Positions 34,935-45,691 of a stretch of 64,000 nucleotides of DNA are shown in pieces; position 1 is the first letter of the stretch; each line of letters starts with the position of its first letter. This stretch comes from Myxococcales bacterium (GTDB taxonomy: Bacteria > Myxococcota_A > Polyangia > Haliangiales > Haliangiaceae): positions 310,001 to 374,000 of the forward strand of contig JADJGV010000007.1 in the NCBI GenBank assembly GCA_016707895.1, given 5' to 3'. Below the pieces are notes generated by a model that worked only from the letters and a program-made list of their open reading frames with translations, did not search any database and was not told the DNA's origin. The translations under genes and the position numbers were made by a program.

Positions 34935-36428
34935 ATGACGTCCGTGGCGATCCCGCCGACCCGAAGCCACGGTCGTCGCCGCGACTACGACGCGATCGTC
35001 GTCGGCAGCGGCGTCGGCGGCGCGGTCACCGCGGGCCTGCTGGCGCACCACGGCGCGCGGGTGCTGGTGCTGGAGAAGAACCCCCGGCTCGGCGGCATCC
35101 TGGCCTCCTACCGGAAGGACGGCTGGAAGATCGACACCGGCAGCCACCTGGTCGCCCACGGCGATCGCGGCGCGCTCGGGCGGGCGCTGGCGCTCGCCGA
35201 CCTCGCGCGGCCGCGCTTCCTGACCCACCCGATCCCGGTGCGCTCGCGCGGCATGTTCGCGATCACCGCGCCGGCACACCGCCGCGGCCTGGCGCGGGTG
35301 GCGCTCGAGGCCGCGCGCACGCTGGGGCTGCCGTGGCGCGAGCGGCTGCGGCTGGTGCGCCTGCTCGAGCAGGTGTTCACGCTGACCGAGTGGGAGCTGC
35401 GCCGCTGGGATCGCCGCACGCTCGACGAGTTCGTGCGCAGCCACACCGAGCACCCCGCCGCGTACTTCTTGTTCAGCTTCCTCGCCAGCATCTTCTTCGT
35501 GCTGCCGCCGTGGCAGGTGTCGGCCGGCGAGGCGATCCGGGCGCTGCGCGGCGTGCTGGCGGCGTACCGGCTGTCGTACGTCGAGGGCGGCATGGACAGC
35601 CTGGGCCACGCGTTCCTCGGGCGGGTCGCCGATCGCGACGGCGACGTGGTGGTCGGCGCGGCGGTGACCGCGATCCACCCCGCGGGCGACGGCCTCGAGG
35701 TGGTGACCGCGGCCGGCGACGCCTACCGGGCGCCGGCGGTGGCGTGCAACCTGGCGCCCGCCGATCTGCTGGCGCTGGTCGACGGCGGCGACGTGCCGGC
35801 GGCGTACCGCGCGCGGGTCGACGCGCTGGTGCCGTCGGGCAACGCCCACCAGCTCAAGCTCGGGCTGGCGCGGCCGCTGGTCAGCGAGGGCTGCCTGATC
35901 GGCGGCGTCTCCCTCGAGGGCCTGACGCTCGGCGATCTCAGCCTCGACCTGATGCGCCGCACGGTCGCCTGCATCGACGCCGGCCGGGTGTCCGATCCGC
36001 TGGCGATCTACGCGCCGGTGCCGACCAACTACGATCCATCGCTGGCGCCCGACGGCGGCCAGCTGATCGTGGCCAGCATCTACGGCCCGGTGCGCCCCGA
36101 TCCCGCCGATCCGCCGGCGCGCTGGCGCGAGCGGGCGATGGCGGCGATGCGGCAGATCATCCCCGGCCTCGACGACGCGCTGGTGTGGACCGAGTGGACG
36201 CCGATCGCGGCGATCGCGGGGTGGATGGGCAAGCGCAACCGCGGCGCGATCTGCACCGGCCAGGTGCCGGGCCAGGTCGGCCGCGATCGCCTCAGCGTCG
36301 CGACGCCGGTGCCCGGGCTGTTCCTGTGCGGCGACGGCGCCGGCGGGCGCGGCATCGGCACCGAGCTGGCGGCGGCCTCGGCGATGGAGGCGGTGGCGGC
36401 GATCGAGCACGCGCGGAGGGCGGCGTGA
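34935..36428 (+). CDS. CrtI/phytoene desaturase-like FAD oxidoreductase
   Basis: A 497-residue FAD flavoprotein. The dinucleotide-binding motif is DAIVVGSGVGGAVTAGLLA with VLVLEKNPRLGGILASY. The pattern continues DGWKIDTGSHLVAHGDRG, YVEGGMDSLGHAFLGRV, and ends LFLCGDGAGGRGIGTELAAA, the C-terminal FAD motif of the CrtI/carotenoid isomerase group. A strong GGAGGGGG precedes the ATG by two bases. It starts an operon with a polyprenol-kinase-like gene, a UbiA prenyltransferase and a flavin-binding protein, so its substrate is probably a polyprenyl or isoprenoid compound rather than phytoene (inference). Geranylgeranyl reductase activity is an alternative. Confidence 0.8.
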   Translation: MTSVAIPPTRSHGRRRDYDAIVVGSGVGGAVTAGLLAHHGARVLVLEKNPRLGGILASYRKDGWKIDTGSHLVAHGDRGALGRALALADLARPRFLTHPIPVRSRGMFAITAPAHRRGLARVALEAARTLGLPWRERLRLVRLLEQVFTLTEWELRRWDRRTLDEFVRSHTEHPAAYFLFSFLASIFFVLPPWQVSAGEAIRALRGVLAAYRLSYVEGGMDSLGHAFLGRVADRDGDVVVGAAVTAIHPAGDGLEVVTAAGDAYRAPAVACNLAPADLLALVDGGDVPAAYRARVDALVPSGNAHQLKLGLARPLVSEGCLIGGVSLEGLTLGDLSLDLMRRTVACIDAGRVSDPLAIYAPVPTNYDPSLAPDGGQLIVASIYGPVRPDPADPPARWRERAMAAMRQIIPGLDDALVWTEWTPIAAIAGWMGKRNRGAICTGQVPGQVGRDRLSVATPVPGLFLCGDGAGGRGIGTELAAASAMEAVAAIEHARRAA

Positions 36429-37093
36429 GCGACCTCGGCTGGCTCGCGCTGTGGCTGGCGATCGGCGGCGCCGGCGTGGCGGCGGTGATCGCGCTGCGGG
36501 CGCTGGGGCTGCGCGCCACCTACGCCCGCGACGTCTTGCACGTCGGCGCGGGGTGCTGGGCGCTCGGCTGGCCGGCGTGGCACGGCGCGGTCACGCCGCT
36601 GGCGCTCGCGGCCGCGGTGACCCTCGGGCTGGCGCTGGTGCCGACGCTGGCCCGCGCGGTGCCGCTGGCCGCGCGGCTGCAGCACACGGTCACGACCGGC
36701 GACGAGCGCTGGCTCGGCCTCGTCCACTACGGCCTGGCCGCCACCGCGCTCACCGCGATCGCGCTCGCCGGCCACGGCTTCGCCGCCGCGGTCGGGCTGT
36801 GGGCGCTGGCGCTCGGCGACGGGCCCGGCGGCGCGATCGGGCGGCGCTTCGGCCGCCACCGCTTCCGCCTGCCCTGGGCCAAGGCCAAGTCGCTCGAGGG
36901 CGCCGCGGCGGTCGCGCTCGGCGCCGGGCTCGGCGCGCTGGCCGCCGGCGCGTGGTTCGCGCACCCGGTGGCGCTGCCCGCCGCGCTGCTGATCGGCGCG
37001 ACCGCCGCGATCGCCGAGGCCGCGGCGCCGCGCGCCACCGACAACCTGCTGGTCCCGGCCGCGGCCTGGCTCGCGGCGGAGCTGTTCGCCTGA
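36425..37093 (+). CDS. polyprenol/phytol-kinase-like (diacylglycerol kinase family) membrane protein
   Basis: A 222-residue membrane protein with about six hydrophobic segments. It carries the family signature RATYARDVLHVGAGCWALGW near the N terminus, WLGLVHYGLAATALTAIAL, and WALALGDGPGGAIGRRFGRH followed by WAKAKSLEGAAAVALG. These match the dolichol kinase/phytol kinase (VTE5, SEC59-like) group, which phosphorylates isoprenoid alcohols with CTP. The GTG at 36425 overlaps the stop of the oxidoreductase. It is a strong partner candidate for the UbiA prenyltransferase ten bases downstream. The exact prenyl substrate is unknown. Confidence 0.78.
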   Translation: MSDLGWLALWLAIGGAGVAAVIALRALGLRATYARDVLHVGAGCWALGWPAWHGAVTPLALAAAVTLGLALVPTLARAVPLAARLQHTVTTGDERWLGLVHYGLAATALTAIALAGHGFAAAVGLWALALGDGPGGAIGRRFGRHRFRLPWAKAKSLEGAAAVALGAGLGALAAGAWFAHPVALPAALLIGATAAIAEAAAPRATDNLLVPAAAWLAAELFA

Positions 37094-37103
37094 CGGAGGC
37101 CCC

Positions 37104-38063
37104 ATGACCACCACCACCCTGCCCGCGCCCCTCGCCGCCCCGGCCGTCCACGGCTCGATCGCCGCCGGCGTGTGGCGGGTCGCCGACCCCAAGATCACGC
37201 TGGCGTCGGTGGCGTCGATGATCGTCGGCGCGACCGCCGCCGGCCACGCCGGCCCGATCGCGTGGGGCTGGCTCGCGCTGACCGTGCTCGGCGTCTTCGC
37301 GGTCGAGGCGGCCAAGAACGCGTCGGGCGAGATCTTCGACTGGGACTCGGGCACCGACGCGGCGGTGACCGACGCCGAGCGCTCGCCGTTCTCGGGCGGC
37401 AAGCGGGTGCTGGTCGACGGCCTGATGACCCGGCGCCAGACCGCGATCATGGCCGCCGCGTTCTACGCGATCGGGATCGCCGCCGGCCTCGCGATCGTGC
37501 TCGGCCGCGAGCCGCGGGTGATCTGGCTCGGCATGATCGGCGTCGGGCTGGCGTACTTCTACCACGCGCCGCCGCTGGCCCTCGCCTACCGCGGCCTCGG
37601 CGAGCTGGCCGTCGCGCTTGCGTACGGCCCGGTGATCGCCGTCGGCACGTTCCTGGTGCAGCGCCAGACCGTCGACGCCGCCGTGCTGTGGGCGTCGCTG
37701 CCGCTCGGGCTCGCGATCGCCGGGTTCCTGTGGATCAACGAGTTCCCCGACGCGCGCGCCGACGCCGCGGCCGGCAAGCGCACGCTGGTGGTGCGGCTGG
37801 GGCGCCGCCGCGCCGCCCGCGGGTTCGCCGGGCTCGAGGCGGCGGCGTTCGCCGCGGTCCTGCTGCTGCCGCTGGCCGGCCTGCCGTGGCCGGTGGTGGG
37901 CGGCGTGATCGGCGCGCCGCTCGCGGTCCGCGCGGCGCGCCGGCTGGCCCGCTTCCCCGAGACCCCGGCCGAGCAGATCCCGGCGCAGGCCGCGACGCTC
38001 GGCGCGTTCGTGCTGATGGCCGTCGGCATCGGCCTCGGCTTCGTCGTCGCCACGATCGTCTGA
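37104..38063 (+). CDS. UbiA-family prenyltransferase
   Basis: A 319-residue membrane prenyltransferase with eight or nine hydrophobic segments. The first Asp-rich site is KNASGEIFDWDSGTDAAVTD with SPFSGGKRVLVDGL, as in MenA-like enzymes. The second is LWINEFPDARADAAAGKRTL with VVRLGRR. It joins a polyprenyl chain to an aromatic ring. Candidates are dihydroxynaphthoate (menaquinone) or homogentisate (tocopherol or plastoquinone-like). GGAGG lies four bases before the ATG. The stretch after the last helix is short. It is coupled to the kinase-like gene upstream. Confidence 0.87.
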   Translation: MTTTTLPAPLAAPAVHGSIAAGVWRVADPKITLASVASMIVGATAAGHAGPIAWGWLALTVLGVFAVEAAKNASGEIFDWDSGTDAAVTDAERSPFSGGKRVLVDGLMTRRQTAIMAAAFYAIGIAAGLAIVLGREPRVIWLGMIGVGLAYFYHAPPLALAYRGLGELAVALAYGPVIAVGTFLVQRQTVDAAVLWASLPLGLAIAGFLWINEFPDARADAAAGKRTLVVRLGRRRAARGFAGLEAAAFAAVLLLPLAGLPWPVVGGVIGAPLAVRAARRLARFPETPAEQIPAQAATLGAFVLMAVGIGLGFVVATIV

Positions 38064-38591
38064 CCAAGGAGTCCGCCATGTCGCTCACGCTCGCCGACCG
38101 CGTCGCCGCCTACCTCGACGGCCACACCACGCTCAACCTCGCGACCACCGGCCCCGCCGGGCTGTGGGTCGCCGCGGTGCTGTACGTGCACGAGGGCCCG
38201 CAGCTGTACTTCACGTCGGTCGCGGTCACCCGCCACGGCCAGAACCTGCTCGCCACCGGCCAGGCCGCCGGCACGATCAACGACGACTGCACCTCGTGGC
38301 TGGCGATGAAGGGCATCCAGCTCGAGGGCACGGTCGAGGCGGTCGACGCGGTCGGCGAGCGCACGCGCGTGGCCGCCGCCTACCTGCGCCGGTTCCCGTT
38401 CGCCGCGGCGCTGTGGCACGGCGAGACCGATCCAGTGCGGATCGGCGTCAACCCCGGCACCCACGGCTTCTTCCGCCTGACGCCGACGCGGATGTACTTC
38501 ATGGACAACGAGCACCACCCCGAGGGCCGCGAGGAGGTGCCGGTGTCGACCGCGCTGGTGCTGCCGCCGCCAGCCGCGCCGCCGGCGGTGA

Positions 38592-40337
<1,746 letters not shown>

Positions 40338-40395
40338 CCCGGCATGGTACCGCCGCGGGCTTGCGCGCGGCCACCGCGGCGCCCAGGATGCGGCG

Positions 40396-42579
40396 GTGGC
40401 AGCCGATCCACCGTCGCGGTCGTGGACCGAGCGCATCCTCGAGGTCCTGGCCGAGCTGATGCCGGGGCGCGCGATGGCCAGCGCCGCCGAGGCCACCGAG
40501 CGGGGCGGCGCGCTGGCCGAGCTGACCGCGCTGGCCCAGGGATCGCTGGCGCTGTGGCTGGCCGAGCGCCAGCAGGCCCGGGCCGGCCTCGAGGGCGGCT
40601 TCGACCGGATCGCCGCGGTCGGCGGCCCGGTCGAGCTGGTGGCGCGGCTCGAGCCCGGCACGCCGGCGGAGCTGGAGGTGGCGTTCTTCGTCGACGGCCA
40701 CCACGTCGGCAACGGCAAGACCAGCGAGCTGGGCGCGGCGGTGTGCGCCTTCACGCCGACCGCGCCGGGGCTGGCGGAGATCGCGTCGGCGCTGCGCGAC
40801 CCCGACGGCGACGAGCTGATCGCGCCGCAGCCGATCGCGCGGCTGCAGGTGGTCGGCGATCAGCCGGTGGTGGTGGCCGACGCCCGCCTGCTCGACGGCG
40901 CCGACGCCACGACGCTGGCGCCGCTGGCCGCGCTGGCCGATCGCGGCGTCGCGCTGTGCTGGGCCGAGCTGGACGCCGTGGCGCAGGTCGACGCCCGCCA
41001 CGCGCAGCTCGCGGCGCTGGGCCTGCCGCCAGCGGCGGTGCTGGCGGTCGCCGCGCGCGAGCGCGACATCGCGACGCTGGGGCTCGACTTCGGCGTGGTC
41101 AACGCGCGCCTGCTGGTGCGCCGGACCCGCGCCGCCGGCGTGCCGCTGGTCGCGGCGATCACCACCGCCAACGCCGTGGACGGCGCCGCGGCGGTCGGGC
41201 TACCGGCGATGACGCTGGCGCAGCTCGCGGCGCGGCTGGCGGCGCCCGATGGCCTCGACGACCTGCGCGCGGCCGCCGCGGCGTTCGTCGCCGCTCGCGA
41301 CGCCGCGACCGGCCCGGCCGCGCTGGCCCGCCGGCTGGACCTGATGACCGCCACCGCCGCGGTCGCCGGCAACGCGATCGACGTCGAGCTCGACAACCGC
41401 GCCGCGCGCGCGGCGCTGTTCGCCGACGTCGCCGCCGCCACCCGCAGCGTCCACCTGCAGTTCTACATCCTCAAGGAGGGGCGCTTCGCCACCGAGCTGG
41501 TCGAGCTGTTGCGCGCGCGGGGCCGCGCCGGCGTCGCGGTGCGGCTGGTGGTCGACGCGCTGTACAGCCGCCACCAGGTGCTGGGCCGCACCAACCCGGT
41601 GCTCGCCGCGCTGCAGGACCAGCCCGGCGTCGAGGTGATCGCCTCGGATCCGATCACGCTGGGCACCGGCGTCGACACCGTCGCGCTCAAGCAGCGCGAT
41701 CACCGCAAGCTGGCGATCATCGACGGCGCCGTCGCCTACGTCACCGGCCGCAACGGCGCCGACGAGTACTACCTGGGCTGGGACGAGCTGGCGATCGACG
41801 ACGCGACGCCGCACGACGCGATCCCGTGGCTCGACGCCCACGCCCGGGTGCGCGGCCCGCTGGTGGCCGAGCTCGAGGAGGTGTTCGCGGCCAACTGGCG
41901 GCGCAACGGCGGCGGCCCGCTGCCGACGTCGACGGCGCCGCCGCCGGCCGGCGACGTGGTCGCGCGGGTGATCACCCACGACGGCGTCGACGACGCCCGC
42001 GCGATGGCGGCCTACGACGCGCTGTTCGCCGGCGCCCGGACCCGGCTGATCGTCGTCAACGACTTCCCGGTGATCGCCGACCTGGCGCTGCGGCTGATCG
42101 CGGCCGCGCAGCGCGGGGTGGCGGTCGACATCCTCACCGGCAACGGCCTGGCCCGGCGCGGCGACGGCAGCTTCTTCGACGGACCGCGCCACCGCGAGCT
42201 GTTCGAGTACATGGTCAAGCGGCGCTACGAGCCGCTCCTGGCCGCGGGGGTGCGGGTCGCGGAGTTCGTCGTGCCGCCGGCGCCATCGATCACCGCGCGC
42301 GGCGGCGCGATCCGCCCCTACGTCCACGCCAAGCTGGTGGTGGTCGACGGCTGCATCGCCAGCGTCGGCACCGCCAACCTCGACGCCACCGCCAGCCACT
42401 GGGAGCGCGAGGTCAACCTGGTCGTCGAGTCGGCGGCGATCGCCGGCGCGCTGACCGCGCAGCTCGACGCGATGCTGGCCGCGGCGTTCCCGATCGATCG
42501 CGAGTCGGCGTACTGGCGGCGCGAGGCGCCGCACCGCGCGGTGGCCAGCCGGCTGTGGCCCGATCGCCTGTACTCGTGA
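40396..42579 (+). CDS. phospholipase D-like / cardiolipin-synthase-like protein with extra N-terminal domains
   Basis: A 727-residue protein from GTG 40396. Residues about 1-80 are helical. About 75-145 look like a small beta-domain (ELEVAFFVDGHHVGNGKTSE). About 150-250 look like a degenerate HAD/App1-type fold (QPVVVADARLLDGADATTL, LGLDFGVVNARLLVRRTR) whose catalytic DxDxT is absent. The C-terminal 400 residues hold two PLD HKD motifs: HRKLAIIDGAVAYVTGRNGA and HAKLVVVDGCIASVGTANLD. These two catalytic sites are intact, so a phosphatidyl-transfer or phospholipase reaction is expected. No membrane helix or signal peptide precedes it. It is divergent from the amidohydrolase. Confidence 0.82.
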   Translation: MAADPPSRSWTERILEVLAELMPGRAMASAAEATERGGALAELTALAQGSLALWLAERQQARAGLEGGFDRIAAVGGPVELVARLEPGTPAELEVAFFVDGHHVGNGKTSELGAAVCAFTPTAPGLAEIASALRDPDGDELIAPQPIARLQVVGDQPVVVADARLLDGADATTLAPLAALADRGVALCWAELDAVAQVDARHAQLAALGLPPAAVLAVAARERDIATLGLDFGVVNARLLVRRTRAAGVPLVAAITTANAVDGAAAVGLPAMTLAQLAARLAAPDGLDDLRAAAAAFVAARDAATGPAALARRLDLMTATAAVAGNAIDVELDNRAARAALFADVAAATRSVHLQFYILKEGRFATELVELLRARGRAGVAVRLVVDALYSRHQVLGRTNPVLAALQDQPGVEVIASDPITLGTGVDTVALKQRDHRKLAIIDGAVAYVTGRNGADEYYLGWDELAIDDATPHDAIPWLDAHARVRGPLVAELEEVFAANWRRNGGGPLPTSTAPPPAGDVVARVITHDGVDDARAMAAYDALFAGARTRLIVVNDFPVIADLALRLIAAAQRGVAVDILTGNGLARRGDGSFFDGPRHRELFEYMVKRRYEPLLAAGVRVAEFVVPPAPSITARGGAIRPYVHAKLVVVDGCIASVGTANLDATASHWEREVNLVVESAAIAGALTAQLDAMLAAAFPIDRESAYWRREAPHRAVASRLWPDRLYS

Positions 42580-42603
42580 GCGCGATCCGCGCGCGCCGCG
42601 CCG

Positions 42604-43497
42604 CTACCCGACGACGCGGTTGCGGCCGCTGCGCTTGGCCTCGTACAGGTTGGCGTCGGCGCGCTTCACCAGATCCTCGGGGCGGCCGGGGTCGGCGTGA
42701 TCGATCTCGGCGACGCCGAGGCTGATCGTCGCCGGGATGGCCAGCGCCTCGTGGACGAACGGCGCGCTCGCCACCAGCGCGCGCAGCTCCTCGGCGAACG
42801 CCATCGCGCCGGCGCGATCGGTCGCGGGCAGGATCGCGGCGAACTCCTCGCCGCCGTAGCGGGCCAGCAGATCGGTGGCGCGGACCCGCGGCTTGAGCCG
42901 GCGGCACAGCTCCTTGAGCGCGGCGTCGCCGGCGAGGTGGCCGTGGGTGTCGTTGATCTTCTTGAAGTGATCGATGTCGATCATCACCAGCGCCAGCGGC
43001 GTGCGGTTGCGCACCGCCGCGGCCAGCTCGCGCTCGAGGAACTCGAGGAAGTGGCGCTTGTTGTGGACCCCGGTGAGGCCGTCGATGATCGACATCCGGT
43101 AGATCTCTTCGTGGTACTGCGCCTCGATGTTGTCGCCCGACAGGAACTTGCAGATCGCGGTGCCGAACCGCACCAGGTCGCCGTCGCGCAGCGGGTGACG
43201 CTGGACCTTCGCGTCGTTGACGTGGACGCCGTTGGTCGAGCCCAGGTCCTCGACCTGCCAGCCGGCGTCGTCGCGGAAGATCCGCGCGTGCTTGCGCGAC
43301 AGGCCGTCGCCCTCGAGCGGCACGTCGAGCTCGGGCAGCCGGCCGACGACGTGCTCGGGCTGGGTCAGGCTGAAGCGCCGGCCCATGCCCGGGCCCGGCG
43401 GGTAGATGGCCAGCAGCACCGCGTCGCCGGTGGCCGCCGGCTTGGGGATCGCCGGGGCCATCTGCAGGAACAGCGTCTTCTCTTTCTCACCGGCCAT
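42604..43497 (-). CDS. FHA-GGDEF diguanylate cyclase
   Basis: A 297-residue cytoplasmic protein. Residues about 40-112 are an FHA phosphothreonine-binding domain (HVVGRLPELDVPL, GLSRKHARIFRDDAG, LGSTNGVHVNDAKVQ). Residues about 130-297 are a GGDEF domain with active motif GGEEF (215-219) and an intact inhibitory I-site RATD (206-209), five residues upstream as required. It therefore likely makes cyclic di-GMP and is product-inhibited. The FHA domain would connect it to a Ser/Thr kinase, which is common in Myxococcota. The convergent PLD gene ends 24 bases away; an HPPD gene lies upstream on the same strand. Confidence 0.93.
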   Translation of the reverse strand: MAGEKEKTLFLQMAPAIPKPAATGDAVLLAIYPPGPGMGRRFSLTQPEHVVGRLPELDVPLEGDGLSRKHARIFRDDAGWQVEDLGSTNGVHVNDAKVQRHPLRDGDLVRFGTAICKFLSGDNIEAQYHEEIYRMSIIDGLTGVHNKRHFLEFLERELAAAVRNRTPLALVMIDIDHFKKINDTHGHLAGDAALKELCRRLKPRVRATDLLARYGGEEFAAILPATDRAGAMAFAEELRALVASAPFVHEALAIPATISLGVAEIDHADPGRPEDLVKRADANLYEAKRSGRNRVVG

Positions 43498-43615
43498 GCG
43501 CTACCTCAGGATACGCCAACTCCTGGCCGTCCTCGCCGCGACGCGAGGAATCGGTGGGGTAGCGGCCCCGGCGCCGGCCGATCGCGGCCGTTGTGCGGCC
43601 CACGACCGCGCGCGG

Positions 43616-44767
43616 TTACGCGGGCTTCTGCTGCTCGCGCTCGATGCTCTCGAACAGCGCGCGGAAGTTCCCGGCGCCAAACCCGCGATCGCCCTTGCGC
43701 TGGATGATCTCGTAGAAGAACGGCCCCGCCGCCGGGTCGCCGTACAGGCCGGCCGACTCCTTGAGGAAGATCTGCAACATGTAGGCGTGATGGTGGTCAC
43801 CATCGACCAGGATCTCGAGGTCGCGCAGCACCTGGTGGTCCTCGTCGATCTGGCCGATGCCGGTCTTGTCGAGGCGCGCCGGCAGCATGTCGTAGTAGCT
43901 GCCCGGGGTCGGCATGAAGGTCACGCCGCTGCCGCGCAGGCCGCGGACGCCCTCGACGATGTCGGCGATCGTCAGCGCCGCGTGCTGCACGCCGTCGCCG
44001 CGCAGCTCCTCGTTGAAGATGTTGATCTGCGACGCCTTGAAGTACGGGCGCGCCGGCTCGTTGTTGGCGAACTTGACCTGGCTCTGCGGGTCCCACATGA
44101 CGATCGACTTCAGGCCCGAGCCGGTCTGGCGCGCGGGATCGACGTCGCTGGTGTGGAACGCGACCTGCCACAGCTGCTCGAGGCCGAGCACGTGCTCCAT
44201 CCACAGGAGCGCCGGCTTCATCGTCTGGAAGTTCGACGTGACGTGATCGATGTGGCCGAAGCCGTAGCGGTTGTGCGCCCCGGCGGCCACCGCCTCGGCG
44301 CCGGGGTACAAGGGCGCGTAGCCGCGGCGCTCGCAGAACCGGAACGTCGTGTCGCCGAACGGCGTCGTGATCGAGAACTGGCGCAGCGTGCCGCCGTCGC
44401 TGGTGAAGGTCTGGATCTCGTCGATCGGCGTGCCGCCGCGGGCCTCGAGCTCGCGGAACGCGTGCGCGGCGTCCTCGACCTCGAAGATCAGCGTGCCGAC
44501 GCCGTCGGGGTGCTTGCTCAGGAACCGCGCGGCGCGCGACGGCGGCCCGGCGGCGCCGGCGATCGGCGCGCTGACCACCACCGCGACGTCGCCGGCGGTG
44601 AACGCCGCCGAGCGCTGCCGGCCGCGGGCCTCGAGGTCCGGCGTCGAACGCCAGGTCTCGGCGAAGTCGAGGCGGTCGACGTAGAACCGCCGGCTGCGCT
44701 CGAGATCGTGGACGTAGTAGTGCAGGCCGGCGAGGCGGGTGATGCCGAGCGGGGCGAGCTTGCTCAT
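43616..44767 (-). CDS. hppD: 4-hydroxyphenylpyruvate dioxygenase
   Basis: A 383-residue vicinal-oxygen-chelate Fe(II) enzyme that makes homogentisate. Two VOC repeats are visible (GLHYYVHDLERSRRFYVDR and GFGHIDHVTSNFQTMKPAL). Metal ligands are the His in GHIDHV, the His in GVQHAALTIADI, and the Glu in AGPFFYEIIQRKGDRGFG. It ends GNFRALFESIEREQ, the conserved HPPD C terminus. ATG 44767 was chosen over a start six codons upstream because the alignment-like N terminus begins MSKLAPLG. It supplies the substrate of HmgA and possibly of the UbiA prenyltransferase. Confidence 0.95.
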   Translation of the reverse strand: MSKLAPLGITRLAGLHYYVHDLERSRRFYVDRLDFAETWRSTPDLEARGRQRSAAFTAGDVAVVVSAPIAGAAGPPSRAARFLSKHPDGVGTLIFEVEDAAHAFRELEARGGTPIDEIQTFTSDGGTLRQFSITTPFGDTTFRFCERRGYAPLYPGAEAVAAGAHNRYGFGHIDHVTSNFQTMKPALLWMEHVLGLEQLWQVAFHTSDVDPARQTGSGLKSIVMWDPQSQVKFANNEPARPYFKASQINIFNEELRGDGVQHAALTIADIVEGVRGLRGSGVTFMPTPGSYYDMLPARLDKTGIGQIDEDHQVLRDLEILVDGDHHHAYMLQIFLKESAGLYGDPAAGPFFYEIIQRKGDRGFGAGNFRALFESIEREQQKPA

Positions 44768-44996
44768 GGCGGCAGGGCGTATCACGAGGAGCGGCCGGCG
44801 GTCGATCCTGGTTGGCGACCGCCCGCGCCGGTGCTACCAATGACGCGTCGTGCGCATCGCCTCCTCGCCGCTCCGGAAGACCTGACGACGGTCCTGATCG
44901 ACCGCCTCGTCCCGTCCGTCTTTCGTCTCGAGCCGCGCGCGCCTGCCGCCGTCGAAGCCCTGTGGGCCGACGGCGCCGCGCGCTGGAGGAAGTGTC

Positions 44997-45669
44997 ATGA
45001 GCCATCCCACCGTCATCATCGAGATCCGCGCCGCCGAAGGGGGCGCCGACGCCAAGCTCTTGGTCGCGGAGCAGTTCGCCATCTACCAGCGGCTCGCCGC
45101 CCGGAGGCGACTTTGACCTCGAGCTGTGCGACGCGCGCGCCGGGCTGATCGTGTTCCGGGCGACCGGCCCCGACGCCGGGCTGTTCCACGACGAGGCTGG
45201 CGGCCACCGCTGGCAGCGCGTGCCGCCGACCGAGAAGCGCGGGCGCGTGCACTCGAGCACGATCACCGTCGCGGTGCTGCCCGAGCCCGCGGCGGCGGCG
45301 CTCGAGCTGCCGGCCGCCGACCTCGAGTGGACGGCGTGCCGGGCCACCGGCGCCGGCGGCCAGCACCTGCAGAAGACCGACAGCGCGGTGCAGGTGCGGC
45401 ACCGGCCGACCGGCATGATCGTCAAGAGCCAGGGCCAGCGCTCGCAGCACCAGAACCGCGCGGTGGCGCTGGCGACGCTCCGCGCCCGGTTGGCCGCGGC
45501 CGCGGCGGCGGCCGCCGCCCGGGATCGCGACGACGCGCGCCGCCGCCAGGTCGGCAGCGGCATGCGCGGCGACAAGCGCCGCACGGTGCGGGCGCAGGAC
45601 GGCACCGTGCTCGACCACCTGACCGGGCGCAGCTGGCGGCTGCGCGACTACGAGCGCGGCGAGTGGTAG
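44997..45669 (+). CDS. RF1-like peptide release factor homologue requiring +1 frameshift
   Basis: Two frames encode one 223-residue release-factor homologue without the RF N-terminal domain. Frame 1 begins at ATG 44997 with ribosome site GGAGGAAG and reads TVIIEIRAAEGGADAKLLVA, QFAIYQRLAARR, and ends in-frame at CTT-TGA (45111-45116). The +1 frame continues DLELCDARAGLIVF, then the RF1-type PxT region RVPPTEKRGRVHSS, the catalytic RATGAGGQHLQKTDSAVQVR (GGQ about 120-122), QGQRSQHQNRAVAL, to TGRSWRLRDYERGEW. A GGAGG three bases before CTT-TGA-C reproduces the prfB programmed site. RF2 normally recognises this UGA, so read-through by +1 shift would be greatest when RF2 is scarce. A plain indel error is the alternative. 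Confidence 0.7.
45103..45117 (+). promoter_or_regulatory. prfB-type programmed +1 frameshift signal
   Basis: GGAGG (45103-45107), spacer CGA (45108-45110), slippery codon CTT (45111-45113), stop TGA (45114-45116), then C. In E. coli prfB the order is AGGGGG, three bases, CTT, TGA, C. Element order and spacing are the same; the Shine-Dalgarno-like element has five rather than six bases. After the slip, translation resumes at GAC (45115-45117). Confidence 0.6.
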
Positions 45670-45691
45670 CCCGCCGGCGCGGCGGTGATCG

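Noticed and set aside
44812..45000. 62-codon plus-strand frame ending at the release-factor start
   Set aside because: It ends in an ATGA overlap, which attracted attention, but the peptide is Arg/Pro-rich with no pattern and no ribosome site.
45103..45117. The release-factor break as a simple sequencing error
   Set aside because: Not fully excluded, but the exact prfB signal (Shine-Dalgarno, 3-base spacer, CTT-TGA-C) is more specific than random indels at 28430 and 55414, which lack it. Kept as a finding with that caution.
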